Shown here: positions 17,246 to 25,323 of the stretch, in pieces
How the letters are laid out: each line of letters starts with the position of its first letter
How positions within the stretch are numbered: the stretch's first letter is position 1
Origin: JACNKV01 sp964645915
GTDB lineage: Bacteria; Fidelibacterota; Marinisomatia; Marinisomatales; JACNKV01
Direction: 5' to 3'
Assembly (NCBI GenBank): GCA_964645915.1
Contig: CAZYDH010000001.1
Coordinates: forward strand, 130,854-194,853
DNA: 64,000 nt
Notes under the pieces: model-generated
The model's database searches: none
What the model was told of the DNA's origin: nothing
What the model saw: only the letters and a program-made list of their open reading frames with translations
Position numbers and translations under genes: made by a program

Positions 17246-18421
17246 ATGATAAAGCATATAAAAACACACAAATCTTGGCCAATTAAACTAGCTGTCAGCT
17301 TATTTGTTATGTCGGTAATAATAAAAGCCGATGATAGCTTTGTGTTTTACCTCTCTACTCAGGCAGGGCAAAGTCCGGATATTATCAAAAACGCTCTATT
17401 GCCTCCTCAAAATTATTTAAACAGCACCATGGGCGCGGACTACATTTTATCAAACAAGGTTAAAACTTACTTCAAACTAAATCACTTTGAGATTCTGAAT
17501 AACCCTATATACAATAATAATAGTTTAGAGATTGGTCTGTTAGGTAGAAATTTATCGGATACTCAATTTGACTGGCGTTTCGGTGTTAATGGCGGGATAT
17601 CTCTTTATACAGAAACCTATTCATATTATCGCTATTTATATGCAAGTGCATATATCCGTGCAAAACACTATTTTAATCCCGGCACATCTACAGAAATGAA
17701 ATATTCTATTCATCGAATATATTATCCCGGTTTGGAGGAAGCTTCTAATTTCCAACACTCATTAGCTTTTAATATCAATACGTCATTTTTTACAAAGACA
17801 GCACTTCTCATTTCTCCAAATATTTCAACTCAAATTTTTGATCAATTTATTGAACCTAATATTTGGGGTGGTCGATCTAAGTATGCGACTATTAGTTTTC
17901 CACAGAGAACACGCTTAACATTTAATGTTCGACTGAGCCAATCCATCAGTGATAATTGGGGATCGACCGCGTGGTTGAGCACACAGAAGGTGTTTAAAAC
18001 TGACGGGACAACTATGTATATTTTAGATTCTCACGATAATCCATTTATTGACGAATTCAGATGGTCAGGATCAAGCATTTATTTGAGAAACACTTATAGA
18101 TTTAATGATAAACATTCAATGTTAATTACCGTTTCACAACAAACAAAAAATTATCTTGATGTTCCTGTATATATTTATGATTTGGAAAAAGATCAGTTTC
18201 TCATCGATGAAAATGGTTATTATCTCGAACAAGGAATTCGTTCAACAAAAATTCAGAAGATAAGTGTCAGTTTGAATACCGATATGGGGAAATTTATTTC
18301 TTCTTGGCTTCGTTACGTTGATTTAAAGCTGACATGGGAGTATGGCAAAAGTTTGTCTAATGATTTCCTTCATGATATTCAAGGTCATGGAGTTGCATTA
18401 GAAATCAATTACACATATTAA
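17246..18421 (+). CDS. Outer-membrane beta-barrel protein, family not recognised
   Basis: This 391-residue protein has an N-terminal signal (IKLAVSLFVMSVIIKADDSF). The remainder is strand-rich with alternating hydrophobic and polar residues, many tyrosines (YSYYRYLYASAYIRAK) and a C-terminal strand ending in tyrosine (VALEINYTY), all typical of an outer-membrane barrel of roughly 14-18 strands. It lies between the small Asp-loop protein and the Spy-like gene, all reading the same way, with 20 bases to the latter. A sensor-controlled porin or a sink for a stress factor are possibilities, but nothing in the sequence names a substrate. Confidence 0.6.
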   Translation: MIKHIKTHKSWPIKLAVSLFVMSVIIKADDSFVFYLSTQAGQSPDIIKNALLPPQNYLNSTMGADYILSNKVKTYFKLNHFEILNNPIYNNNSLEIGLLGRNLSDTQFDWRFGVNGGISLYTETYSYYRYLYASAYIRAKHYFNPGTSTEMKYSIHRIYYPGLEEASNFQHSLAFNINTSFFTKTALLISPNISTQIFDQFIEPNIWGGRSKYATISFPQRTRLTFNVRLSQSISDNWGSTAWLSTQKVFKTDGTTMYILDSHDNPFIDEFRWSGSSIYLRNTYRFNDKHSMLITVSQQTKNYLDVPVYIYDLEKDQFLIDENGYYLEQGIRSTKIQKISVSLNTDMGKFISSWLRYVDLKLTWEYGKSLSNDFLHDIQGHGVALEINYTY

Positions 18422-18441
18422 TAATATTGAAAGGAAATAAA

Positions 18442-18933
18442 ATGCGTTACAAAATAGGAGCTTTAATTTTGTTAATGGGATCGATTGCATTAGCCGGAAT
18501 GGGTAAGGGTTCTCGCTGGATGTGGGATGAGGATTTAGATCTTTCCAACGAACAAATTAAAAAAATCCAAATACTTCAGGAAAATATTAGATTGAGCAAG
18601 TATGATATCCAATCTGAAATCAAACGAATGCGAATTCAATTAGATCAAATGGAAAATCAGAGCACTCCGGATATTGCCGCAATGACAGAACTGCTTTCAG
18701 ATATCAAAAAGCAGGAAGTTGCTTTGGGAAAAATGATTATAACACATCGTCAAAAGATCAAAGAGATTCTTACTGAAGGTCAAATAATAATTTTTAATCA
18801 AAAATATAGTGATCGAGGATTTTCATCGGGCAATATGAAAATGAGAGGACAGGGACGAGGGAAGAGAATGAACGGCGGTTGTAGCGGTGAAAGACCTTAT
18901 CGCAATTTCCCAAATAGAGATATGCGCCCTTAA
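18442..18933 (+). CDS. Spy/CpxP/ZraP-like periplasmic protein
   Basis: This 163-residue protein has a signal peptide (KIGALILLMGSIALAG). A long helical part follows with two LTxxQ-like motifs, LDLSNEQIKKIQILQENI and ILTEGQIIIFNQKY, the hallmark of the Spy/CpxP/ZraP group of periplasmic chaperones and stress sensors. The tail is Arg/Gly/Met-rich and carries one cysteine (NGGCSGERPY), which could bind metal as in ZraP. AAAGGAA before the ATG at 18442 sets the start; an in-frame TTG at 18427 is less likely. In E. coli, ZraP works with the sigma-54 pair ZraS/ZraR, and here the same three protein types are neighbours. Confidence 0.8.
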   Translation: MRYKIGALILLMGSIALAGMGKGSRWMWDEDLDLSNEQIKKIQILQENIRLSKYDIQSEIKRMRIQLDQMENQSTPDIAAMTELLSDIKKQEVALGKMIITHRQKIKEILTEGQIIIFNQKYSDRGFSSGNMKMRGQGRGKRMNGGCSGERPYRNFPNRDMRP

Positions 18934-18945
18934 ATAATGGGTATA

Positions 18946-18986
18946 TTAAAGGGTGTCAGGAAAAGACCTCAACTGACACTCCTTAA
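18946..18986 (+). terminator. Probable terminator after the Spy-like gene
   Basis: TTAAAGGGTGTCAG (18946-18959) pairs with CTGACACTCCTTAA (18973-18986) over 14 positions with two mismatches. No strong T-run follows, but the position 13 bases after the stop fits the end of the envelope operon. Confidence 0.5.
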
Positions 18987-19078
18987 TAGTAAAACTATTA
19001 TATAATTGTTTTTAACTTTGTTTAATTAGTTGTGTCTAACAAATTACACCGATATTTATGATTAAAATGGGAAGAAGA

Positions 19079-20790
19079 ATGAGACAACATAAAATTTATA
19101 CAGTCTTGTTATTAATAATCGCACAGGCGGTTTATACACAACCCTATAAGATTGTAGACACAGATCAATCCACTTATTATGATAATATTAACGAAATTGC
19201 ACCGCAAGTAGAAGGGGACACCTTTTATGGTCAAGATGCTCAGTTTCAGGGACTCCAACCATCTTATACAAACAATAATGATGGAACAATTACAGATAAT
19301 ATAACAGGATTAATTTGGACAAGATCCATTGATACAAATGAAGATGGCTTTATCGATGCCTACGATAAAATGACGTATGACGAAGCAGTTGCAAGCGTTT
19401 CATCAGTTAATGTTGCGGGTTATACAGACTGGAGATTACCTTCAATAAAAGAACTTTATTCCTTGATATTATTTAGTGGTATAGATCCACCTCCGACCAT
19501 GGATGGGGACACAGATGAATTAACACCTTTTATTGACACAGACTATTTTGAATTTGAATATGGTGATGAAACGGCCGATGAACGCATTATCGATGCTCAA
19601 TATTGGTCGAGCACTGAGTATGTCGGCACAACAATGAACGGAGATGAAACGACATTTGGTGTGAACTTTGCTGACGGTAGAATAAAAGGGTATCCTTCAG
19701 AACCTGTCGGTCCGCCAGGGCAGGAGTTTACCATGAAATCATTTGTAAGGTATGTTCGAGGGAATCAGGAATATGGTGTCAATGACTTTGAAGATAATGA
19801 TGACGGAACGATTACTGATAACGCAACCGGATTGATCTGGTCTCAGAATGATAGTGAGTTAGGATTAAATTGGGAAGAAGCGTTAACCTGGATTCAACAA
19901 AAAAACACAGAAAATTATTTAGGGTATAATGATTGGCGTCTACCCAATGCAAAAGAACTTCAGAGCCTTATCGATTATTCAAGAGCTCCATCCATTACTA
20001 ATTCTGCAGCAATTGATCCTATATTTATTTGTTCAGTAATAACAGACCAAAGTGGTCAAAATAACTATCCATTTTATTGGACCGGAACAACACATGTGAA
20101 TACACAAGGCGGTGGGTCAGCAGCTTATGTTTGTTTTGGAGAATCCTTGGGTTGGATGGAAATGCCACCGAACTCCGGAAATTACCAATTGTTGGATGTT
20201 CATGGCGCGGGGGCACAACGAAGTGATCCGAAACAAGGTGATCCGAATGACTGGCCAAATGNNNNNNNNNNNNNNNNNNNNNNNNNNNNNNNNNNNNNNN
20301 NNNNNNNNNNNNNNNNNNNNNNNNNNNNNNNNNNNNNNNNNNNNNNNNNNNNNNNNNNNNNGCGGGGGCACAACGAAGTGATCCGAAACAAGGTGATCCG
20401 AATGACTGGCCAAATGGGAATGGACCTCAAGGTGATGTGATCCGAATTTATAACTATGTTCGCTTGGTTCGCGGAGGACAAACGTCAATGGGAAGCATTG
20501 AAGAAAACACAGATTACCGTATGAATGTACCTTTTAATATTAATGTAATCTATCCCAATCCGTTTAATGCAACAACCACCATAGAGTTCAATCTGTCAGA
20601 GCCGTCAGAATTGTCCATTTCTGTCATTGATATTGCGGGACAAGAGGTTGATAAGTTATTTCAAGGTTTTAGAACATCGGGGTTAAGCCAAATATCTTGG
20701 AATGCAGGTTTCAATCCAAGTGGAGTGTATTTTATTAAAATATCGTCTGAAGACATGTCCCAAATTCGAAAAGTCATGTTATTAAAATAA
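19079..20790 (+). CDS. DUF1566 (Lcl-type) surface protein with T9SS sorting domain, interrupted by an assembly gap
   Basis: The protein has a signal peptide (YTVLLLIIAQAVYTQ), then two DUF1566 units, each starting 'DGTITDN.TGLIW' and reaching 'DWRLP..KEL.SLI'. After the gap it continues IRIYNYVRLVRGG, the normal DUF1566 ending, and finishes with a type IX sorting domain (VIYPNPFNATTTIEFNLSEP ... KVMLLK). DUF1566 has a C-type-lectin-like fold and such proteins are displayed or secreted. The N run (20262-20361) is flanked by two identical 55-base copies; collapsing them restores one frame of about 518 residues from 19079. An ATG at 19058 would add seven residues; the 19079 ATG has a GGGAAG site. 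Confidence 0.8.
20207..20416. other. 100-N assembly gap flanked by a duplicated 55-base sequence
   Basis: Bases 20207-20261 and 20362-20416 are identical, and exactly 100 N lie between them (20262-20361). Removing one copy plus the N run deletes 155 bases and puts the upstream and downstream reading frames into the same frame. This is the signature of two overlapping contigs joined by a default-size gap rather than of missing DNA. Confidence 0.9.
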
Positions 20791-20823
20791 ACCCTGAGTC
20801 ACTTTTTTCTATATAATTCCCGA

Positions 20824-20861
20824 GGGCGAATAGAGGGTTTTCTGTTCGCCCCTTCTATTTT
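20824..20861 (+). terminator. Intrinsic terminator after the DUF1566 gene
   Basis: GGGCGAATAGA (20824-20834) pairs with TCTGTTCGCCC (20841-20851) over 11 bp, with one G-T pair, and is followed by CTTCTATTTT. It separates the surface protein from ruvB. Confidence 0.75.
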
Positions 20862-20957
20862 AAAATATAAAAGATAAACATTAACTGTTTGGAAACCCCT
20901 CGATCGGATTCTTATCTTCAACCCTCTGAATACGGCAAATTTTATCGTTTTTGATAG

Positions 20958-21989
20958 ATGACAACAGAAATACATATTACCGACCCAACTCCGTTTGACG
21001 AAGATATCGTTATAGAGCGTTCATTACGCCCATCTCACTTTGATGATTTTATCGGTCAAAAAGAGCTGGTAAATAATTTAAAACTCTATATTAAAGCAGC
21101 GAACCAAAGAGGTGACTCTCTGGATCATGTGCTTTTATTCGGACCTCCGGGACTTGGGAAAACAACCCTTGCAAATATTATCGCCAAAGAATTGGTCGTA
21201 AATATTAAACCATCTTCAGGGCCTGTAATCGACCGAGCAGGAGACCTCGCAGGGATGTTGACCAATCTCAAAGGCAGAGATGTGTTTTTCATTGACGAGA
21301 TACATCGATTAAACAGTGTGGTTGAGGAATATTTGTATTCTGCAATGGAAGATTACAGTATCGACATTATGATTGATAAAGGGCCCAGCGCTCGAAGTGT
21401 GCAACTCAGCGTTGAACCCTTTACCTTGATCGGTGCAACCACTCGAATGGGGAATCTAACCTCTCCATTACGTGATCGATTTGGTATTGTGTTAAGGGTT
21501 GATTATTATGATTCAGAGGAATTATTTCATATTATTGCTCGGTCTGCAGAAATATTGGATGTAAAGATCACAGATACAGGAGCGATGGAAATTGCTCGCA
21601 GATCAAGAGGAACTCCACGAATCGCAAACCGCATCCTTCGTCGTGCAAGAGACTATGCTGATGTGAAGGCGAACGGCGAGATCAATCAAGATGTTGCTAT
21701 TGCCTCATTGGATGCGTTGGGGATCGATCCCTATGGTCTGGATGGCATGGACAGGAAAATTCTATCAGTCCTGATCGATAAATTTAACGGAGGACCTGTC
21801 GGAGTGAGTTCACTGGCTGTTGCTGTAAGTGAAGATCCGACAACCGTAGAAGATGTTTACGAACCCTTTCTCATCAAAGAAGGATTTATCCAACGAACAA
21901 CTCGAGGAAGAATTGCTTTAGAAAAAGCCTATACATTATTGGGGAAAACCCCGACTCAACTTCAACAAGGACTGTTTCATGATTACTAA
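20958..21989 (+). CDS. ruvB: RuvB, Holliday junction branch-migration helicase
   Basis: This 343-residue AAA+ motor is of normal length. The start reads ERSLRPSHFDDFIGQ, Walker A is FGPPGLGKTTLAN, Walker B is VFFIDEIHRLN, and the sensor-1/arginine-finger region is LIGATTRMGNLTSPLRDRFG. The C-terminal winged helix includes GPVGVSSLAVAVSEDPTTV. It forms hexamers with RuvA that drive branch migration of Holliday junctions during recombination. ruvA and ruvC are not adjacent. Its last eleven bases overlap queA, the common ruvB-queA arrangement. Confidence 0.97.
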   Translation: MTTEIHITDPTPFDEDIVIERSLRPSHFDDFIGQKELVNNLKLYIKAANQRGDSLDHVLLFGPPGLGKTTLANIIAKELVVNIKPSSGPVIDRAGDLAGMLTNLKGRDVFFIDEIHRLNSVVEEYLYSAMEDYSIDIMIDKGPSARSVQLSVEPFTLIGATTRMGNLTSPLRDRFGIVLRVDYYDSEELFHIIARSAEILDVKITDTGAMEIARRSRGTPRIANRILRRARDYADVKANGEINQDVAIASLDALGIDPYGLDGMDRKILSVLIDKFNGGPVGVSSLAVAVSEDPTTVEDVYEPFLIKEGFIQRTTRGRIALEKAYTLLGKTPTQLQQGLFHDY

Positions 21990-23034
21990 AAAGAAAAAAT
22001 ATAAATTAGCAGATTTCGATTATCCGTTACCGGATAAGTATATCGCCGAATATCCTGCTCAACGAAGAGATTTCTCAAAATTGATGGTCGTACATAGAGA
22101 CTCAAAAACTATCGAACATCGTAAGTTTATAAACATCGTTGACTATATGCGCAAGGGAGATCTTCTTCTATTAAACAATACAAAAGTATTTCCGGCCAGA
22201 CTATTTGCTGAAAAAGACAAAACAGATGCGATTGTGGAAGTCTTTTTATTGCGCGAACTTGGGAATGATCTTTGGGAAGTCATGGTCAAACCGGCAAGAA
22301 AAGTAAGGATCGGGAACAAGCTGATCTTTTCAAAATCTGTCCATTGCGATGTGATCGACAATACAATTTCCGGTGGAAGAGTTGTTCGATTTGAATATGA
22401 TAAAGGAAAAGATTTATATGACATCATAGATCGAGTTGGTAATTCTCCTCTTCCTCCATATATTAAACGGAAGGCTGAACCAAAAGATAAGACACGATAT
22501 CAAACTGTTTATGCTGAAAAACGAGGAGCAGTAGCTGCACCAACAGCCGGGCTGCACTTCACGGAAGGATTGTTGAATAAACTTCGTGATAAAGGGGTCA
22601 CCATCGAATATGTCACTCTTCATATAGGACTGGGAACATTCCGTCCGGTACAAGTAGAAGATTTAAACAGGCATCAGATGGACTCTGAATATTTTGAAGT
22701 ATCGCCCGCAACAGCAATGGCGATCAATCGTGCAAAGAAAAAACGTCGAAAAGTCATTGCGGTTGGAACCTCTACTGTTCGAGCAATTGAAACAGTTGTT
22801 GTGTCCGGATTTCAGGTAACACCAAAACGTGGCTGGACCGATAAGTTTATTTATCCACCGTATGAATTCAAAATGGTCGATGGGTTGGTAACCAATTTTC
22901 ACCAACCGAAAAGCACGTTAATGATGATGGTTTCTGCCTTTTCTGACCGTGATTTTATGATGAAGGCATACCGCGAAGCTAAGAAGAATGATTATCGATT
23001 CCTCAGTTATGGCGATGCGATGCTCTTAGTGTGA
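21979..23034 (+). CDS. queA: QueA, S-adenosylmethionine:tRNA ribosyltransferase-isomerase
   Basis: This 351-residue enzyme makes epoxyqueuosine in tRNA by moving a ribosyl group from SAM onto preQ1 at position 34. Family motifs are DFDYPLPDKYIAEYPAQRRD near the start, LLLNNTKVFPARLF, GAVAAPTAGLHFTEGLL, HIGLGTFRPVQVEDL and VTNFHQPKSTLMMM. The ATG lies inside the end of ruvB, so translation is probably coupled. No tgt or queG is nearby in the window. Confidence 0.97.
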   Translation: MITKKKKYKLADFDYPLPDKYIAEYPAQRRDFSKLMVVHRDSKTIEHRKFINIVDYMRKGDLLLLNNTKVFPARLFAEKDKTDAIVEVFLLRELGNDLWEVMVKPARKVRIGNKLIFSKSVHCDVIDNTISGGRVVRFEYDKGKDLYDIIDRVGNSPLPPYIKRKAEPKDKTRYQTVYAEKRGAVAAPTAGLHFTEGLLNKLRDKGVTIEYVTLHIGLGTFRPVQVEDLNRHQMDSEYFEVSPATAMAINRAKKKRRKVIAVGTSTVRAIETVVVSGFQVTPKRGWTDKFIYPPYEFKMVDGLVTNFHQPKSTLMMMVSAFSDRDFMMKAYREAKKNDYRFLSYGDAMLLV

Positions 23035-23064
23035 TCAAAAAAATTTAGATCTTAATAACAGACT

Positions 23065-23123
23065 CTCGTTTTTACAGGGAACCACAAAATTTGTGGGGGA
23101 TGCGGAACCCTACTAAAAACGAG
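23065..23123 (+). promoter_or_regulatory. Folded leader element immediately before ispD
   Basis: CTCGTTTTTA (23065-23074) is the exact reverse complement of TAAAAACGAG (23114-23123). Inside, AGGG (23076-23079) can pair with CCCT (23108-23111), and CCACAA/TTGTGG (23082-23087/23091-23096) forms a third stem, leaving a junction GGGATGCGGAA. The outer stem ends seven bases before the ispD ATG and contains the only ribosome-site-like GAG, so folding could hide it. No known riboswitch class was matched by eye. A terminator of queA without a T-run is the alternative. Confidence 0.55.
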
Positions 23124-23130
23124 CACAAAA

Positions 23131-23874
23131 ATGACCAGTAAAAACATAACACAGGCTAATGTAGGTGTGGTTTTACCTGCTGCAGGTTTTGGAACTCGGT
23201 TTGGAGAGAAAAAACAATTTAAAGAGTTAAATGGTCGCCCGATCTATTATCATGCTCTATTGCCTTTTCTGTCAATCAATGCCGTTCGAGAAATTGTTTT
23301 GGTAATGCCCGAAGAATCTGTCCAACAATCTCACCGGGAGTTGAAATCGATGATCACGACTAAACCTATTCGTGTAATCCCTGGAGGAAAACGAAGACAA
23401 GATTCAGTGTATCTAGGACTTCAAGCACTCTCTGATGCGTGTGAATGGGTTTGTGTTCATGATGCCGTACGCCCCTTTGTTACTGAAAATCAAATTCTTA
23501 CCACAATTGAAACTGCTAAAGTAGCAGATGGTGCAATATTGGCAATTCCTTCTAAAGATACAGTAAAATTGGTTGAAAAAGAGATTATCCAAAATACGGT
23601 TTCAAGGGATAAAGTTTGGTTGGCTCAAACCCCTCAGGTTTTTAGAAGAGAATTATTACAAAAAGCCTTTCAGCTGACGAAAAATAATGAGCAAGTGGTC
23701 ACCGATGAATCTTCAATGATGGAAAAGTGTGGATATAAAATAAAAACCGTGAAAGGCTCATGGTTAAATATTAAAGTGACCACCCCTGAAGATTGGATAA
23801 TTGCAGAAACCATAATCAATCAGCCTTTATCAGATGGAGATAACTCTCTCCAACTTGGAAAGGAATCACAATGA
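23131..23874 (+). CDS. ispD: IspD, 2-C-methyl-D-erythritol 4-phosphate cytidylyltransferase
   Basis: This 247-residue nucleotidyltransferase carries the CTP-binding loop VVLPAAGFGTRFGEKKQF, the segment VCVHDAVRPFVTE with metal-binding Asp, and the C-terminal ITT-like region IKVTTPEDWIIAE. It joins CTP to methylerythritol phosphate, the third step of the MEP route to isoprenoid precursors. It is the first of three overlapping MEP genes: its stop overlaps the ispF start by four bases. A self-complementary leader lies directly before its ATG. Confidence 0.96.
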   Translation: MTSKNITQANVGVVLPAAGFGTRFGEKKQFKELNGRPIYYHALLPFLSINAVREIVLVMPEESVQQSHRELKSMITTKPIRVIPGGKRRQDSVYLGLQALSDACEWVCVHDAVRPFVTENQILTTIETAKVADGAILAIPSKDTVKLVEKEIIQNTVSRDKVWLAQTPQVFRRELLQKAFQLTKNNEQVVTDESSMMEKCGYKIKTVKGSWLNIKVTTPEDWIIAETIINQPLSDGDNSLQLGKESQ

Positions 23875-24347
23875 TAAAAGTAGGAATTGGCTATGATGTT
23901 CATGCCTTATCTGAAGGACATCAATTGGTCGTTGGGGGAGTTCATATTCCAAGTAAAAAAGGATCAGTGGGGCACTCGGATGGCGATGCATTAATCCATG
24001 CGATCGTTGATGCGCTGTTGGGAACAATAAACCAAGGAGATATCGGTACTCATTTCCCAAGCGATGATGATGCATGGAAGGATATGGAAAGTTCACATTT
24101 CTTAACGAATGCAGTGAGTAAAGTTAGAAAAGCAGGTTTTGAAATTCAGCATATTGATAGTGTTGTCATATTACAGTCTCCAACATTGAGTACATTTATA
24201 CCTGAGATACGTTATAAGATAGCCTATACACTACAAATTGATGAATCTATGGTATCTGTAAAAGCAACCACAACTGATAGGTTGGGATATATTGGAGAAG
24301 GAAAAGGATGGGCATCTCAAGCTGTGGTGACCGTATCCTCAACATGA
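23871..24347 (+). CDS. ispF: IspF, 2-C-methyl-D-erythritol 2,4-cyclodiphosphate synthase
   Basis: This 158-residue enzyme is of standard length. The metal ligands lie in GIGYDVHALSEG and the motif HSDGDALIHAIVDALLG; the nucleotide-binding segment is KATTTDRLGYIGEGKGWASQ. It cyclises the product of IspE in the MEP pathway, as a trimer with zinc at the subunit interface. Both ends overlap neighbours by ATGA junctions with ispD and ispE, so the three are one translational unit in the order D-F-E. Confidence 0.97.
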   Translation: MIKVGIGYDVHALSEGHQLVVGGVHIPSKKGSVGHSDGDALIHAIVDALLGTINQGDIGTHFPSDDDAWKDMESSHFLTNAVSKVRKAGFEIQHIDSVVILQSPTLSTFIPEIRYKIAYTLQIDESMVSVKATTTDRLGYIGEGKGWASQAVVTVSST

Positions 24348-25189
24348 GTTCTTTGTTAAAGGTTCAGTCCTTTGCTAAAATAAATATAGGTCTTTTAGTA
24401 AAAGATCAACGACCGGACGGATATCATAACATTCATACCGTTTATCAAGAAATTTCGTTATCAGATACGATCACTTTAAGAAAACAATCCCAAGGATGGG
24501 AGTTATCATCAAATGTAAACTGGGTACCGACCGACGAGACAAATCTTTGTGTCAAAGCATACCTTGCTTTAAAACAAAGATACAAACAAGTCGAAGGAAT
24601 ATCTATTCATTTAGAGAAAACAATTCCAGCGGGAGCCGGGCTTGGAGGCGGATCATCAAATGCAGCAGCAGTTTTAAAGGGATTAAATGAATTATATGAA
24701 TTATCGATCTCAAATGAAGAACTTGAGCGGATAAGCTCTACACTTGGAGCAGATGTTCCTTTTTTCATCAAAGGAAAAACGCAGATTGGTAATGGAATTG
24801 GCGATCAACTTTCTCTATCACCACATACAATTCCTGGTGTGTATTTAGTGGTTGTTCCAAATATTCATATTGATACAAAATGGGCTTATGGAGAGTTAAA
24901 AAAGCATTTGGACAACCGACCGGATAGCATTAATTTCGCAACCAGATTGAGAGATAATAATCTCTCTTTATCGATATTTGAGAATGATTTTGAACGAATA
25001 GTGATTCCAGCATATCCAGAAATTGGCAAGATAAAGGAACGATTGATAGAATCCGGAGCTTCCTTTGCCAGTTTGTCGGGGAGTGGCTCGGCTGTGTATG
25101 GAATATTTGACGATGAAGCTTCAACAAAAGAAGCCGAGTCAGTTTTCCTCTCACATTATACTTTTATAGCCCACCCCTTAAATAAGTAA
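24344..25189 (+). CDS. ispE: IspE, 4-diphosphocytidyl-2-C-methyl-D-erythritol kinase
   Basis: This 281-residue GHMP kinase begins SSLLKVQSFAKINIGLLVKD and has the ATP-binding motif PAGAGLGGGSSNAAAVL and the C-terminal loop ASLSGSGSAVYGIF. It phosphorylates CDP-methylerythritol, the fourth MEP step. A longer frame from 24308 would extend into ispF; the ATG at 24344, overlapping the ispF stop as ATGA, fits the family start. A tRNA gene follows 27 bases after the stop. Confidence 0.96.
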   Translation: MSSLLKVQSFAKINIGLLVKDQRPDGYHNIHTVYQEISLSDTITLRKQSQGWELSSNVNWVPTDETNLCVKAYLALKQRYKQVEGISIHLEKTIPAGAGLGGGSSNAAAVLKGLNELYELSISNEELERISSTLGADVPFFIKGKTQIGNGIGDQLSLSPHTIPGVYLVVVPNIHIDTKWAYGELKKHLDNRPDSINFATRLRDNNLSLSIFENDFERIVIPAYPEIGKIKERLIESGASFASLSGSGSAVYGIFDDEASTKEAESVFLSHYTFIAHPLNK

Positions 25190-25216
25190 GCTTGCTGGCA
25201 GTCCCGAACTAAGAAT

Positions 25217-25287
25217 TGGGGAGTCGTCTAATGGCAGGACACCGGGTTTTGGTCTCGGTAGTTGGGGTTCGAATCCCTGCTCCCCAG
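25217..25287 (+). tRNA. tRNA-Gln (anticodon TTG)
   Basis: The acceptor arms TGGGGAG and CTCCCCA pair fully. The anticodon stem CCGGG/CTCGG closes a seven-base loop TTTTGGT with anticodon TTG, which reads CAA (Gln). The T arm is TGGGG-TTCGAAT-CCCTG. The discriminator is G, as expected for Gln. CCA is not encoded: the following bases are CAA, so CCA must be added enzymatically. A 9-base inverted repeat flanks the gene (25190-25198 and 25284-25292). Confidence 0.95.
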
Positions 25288-25323
25288 CAAGCATTAATTT
25301 GAAAAAATAAGTGATTCAAAAAC

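Noticed and set aside
16926..17271. Overlapping frames on both strands across the Gly-rich small protein gene
   Set aside because: They come from the repetitive GGT/GGA codons; none has a signal, motif or ribosome site, while the plus-strand frame at 16754 has all three.
20437..20790. Separate small gene encoding a T9SS tail after the assembly gap
   Set aside because: Collapsing the duplicated 55-base flank joins it in frame to the DUF1566 gene, so it is the 3' end of that gene.
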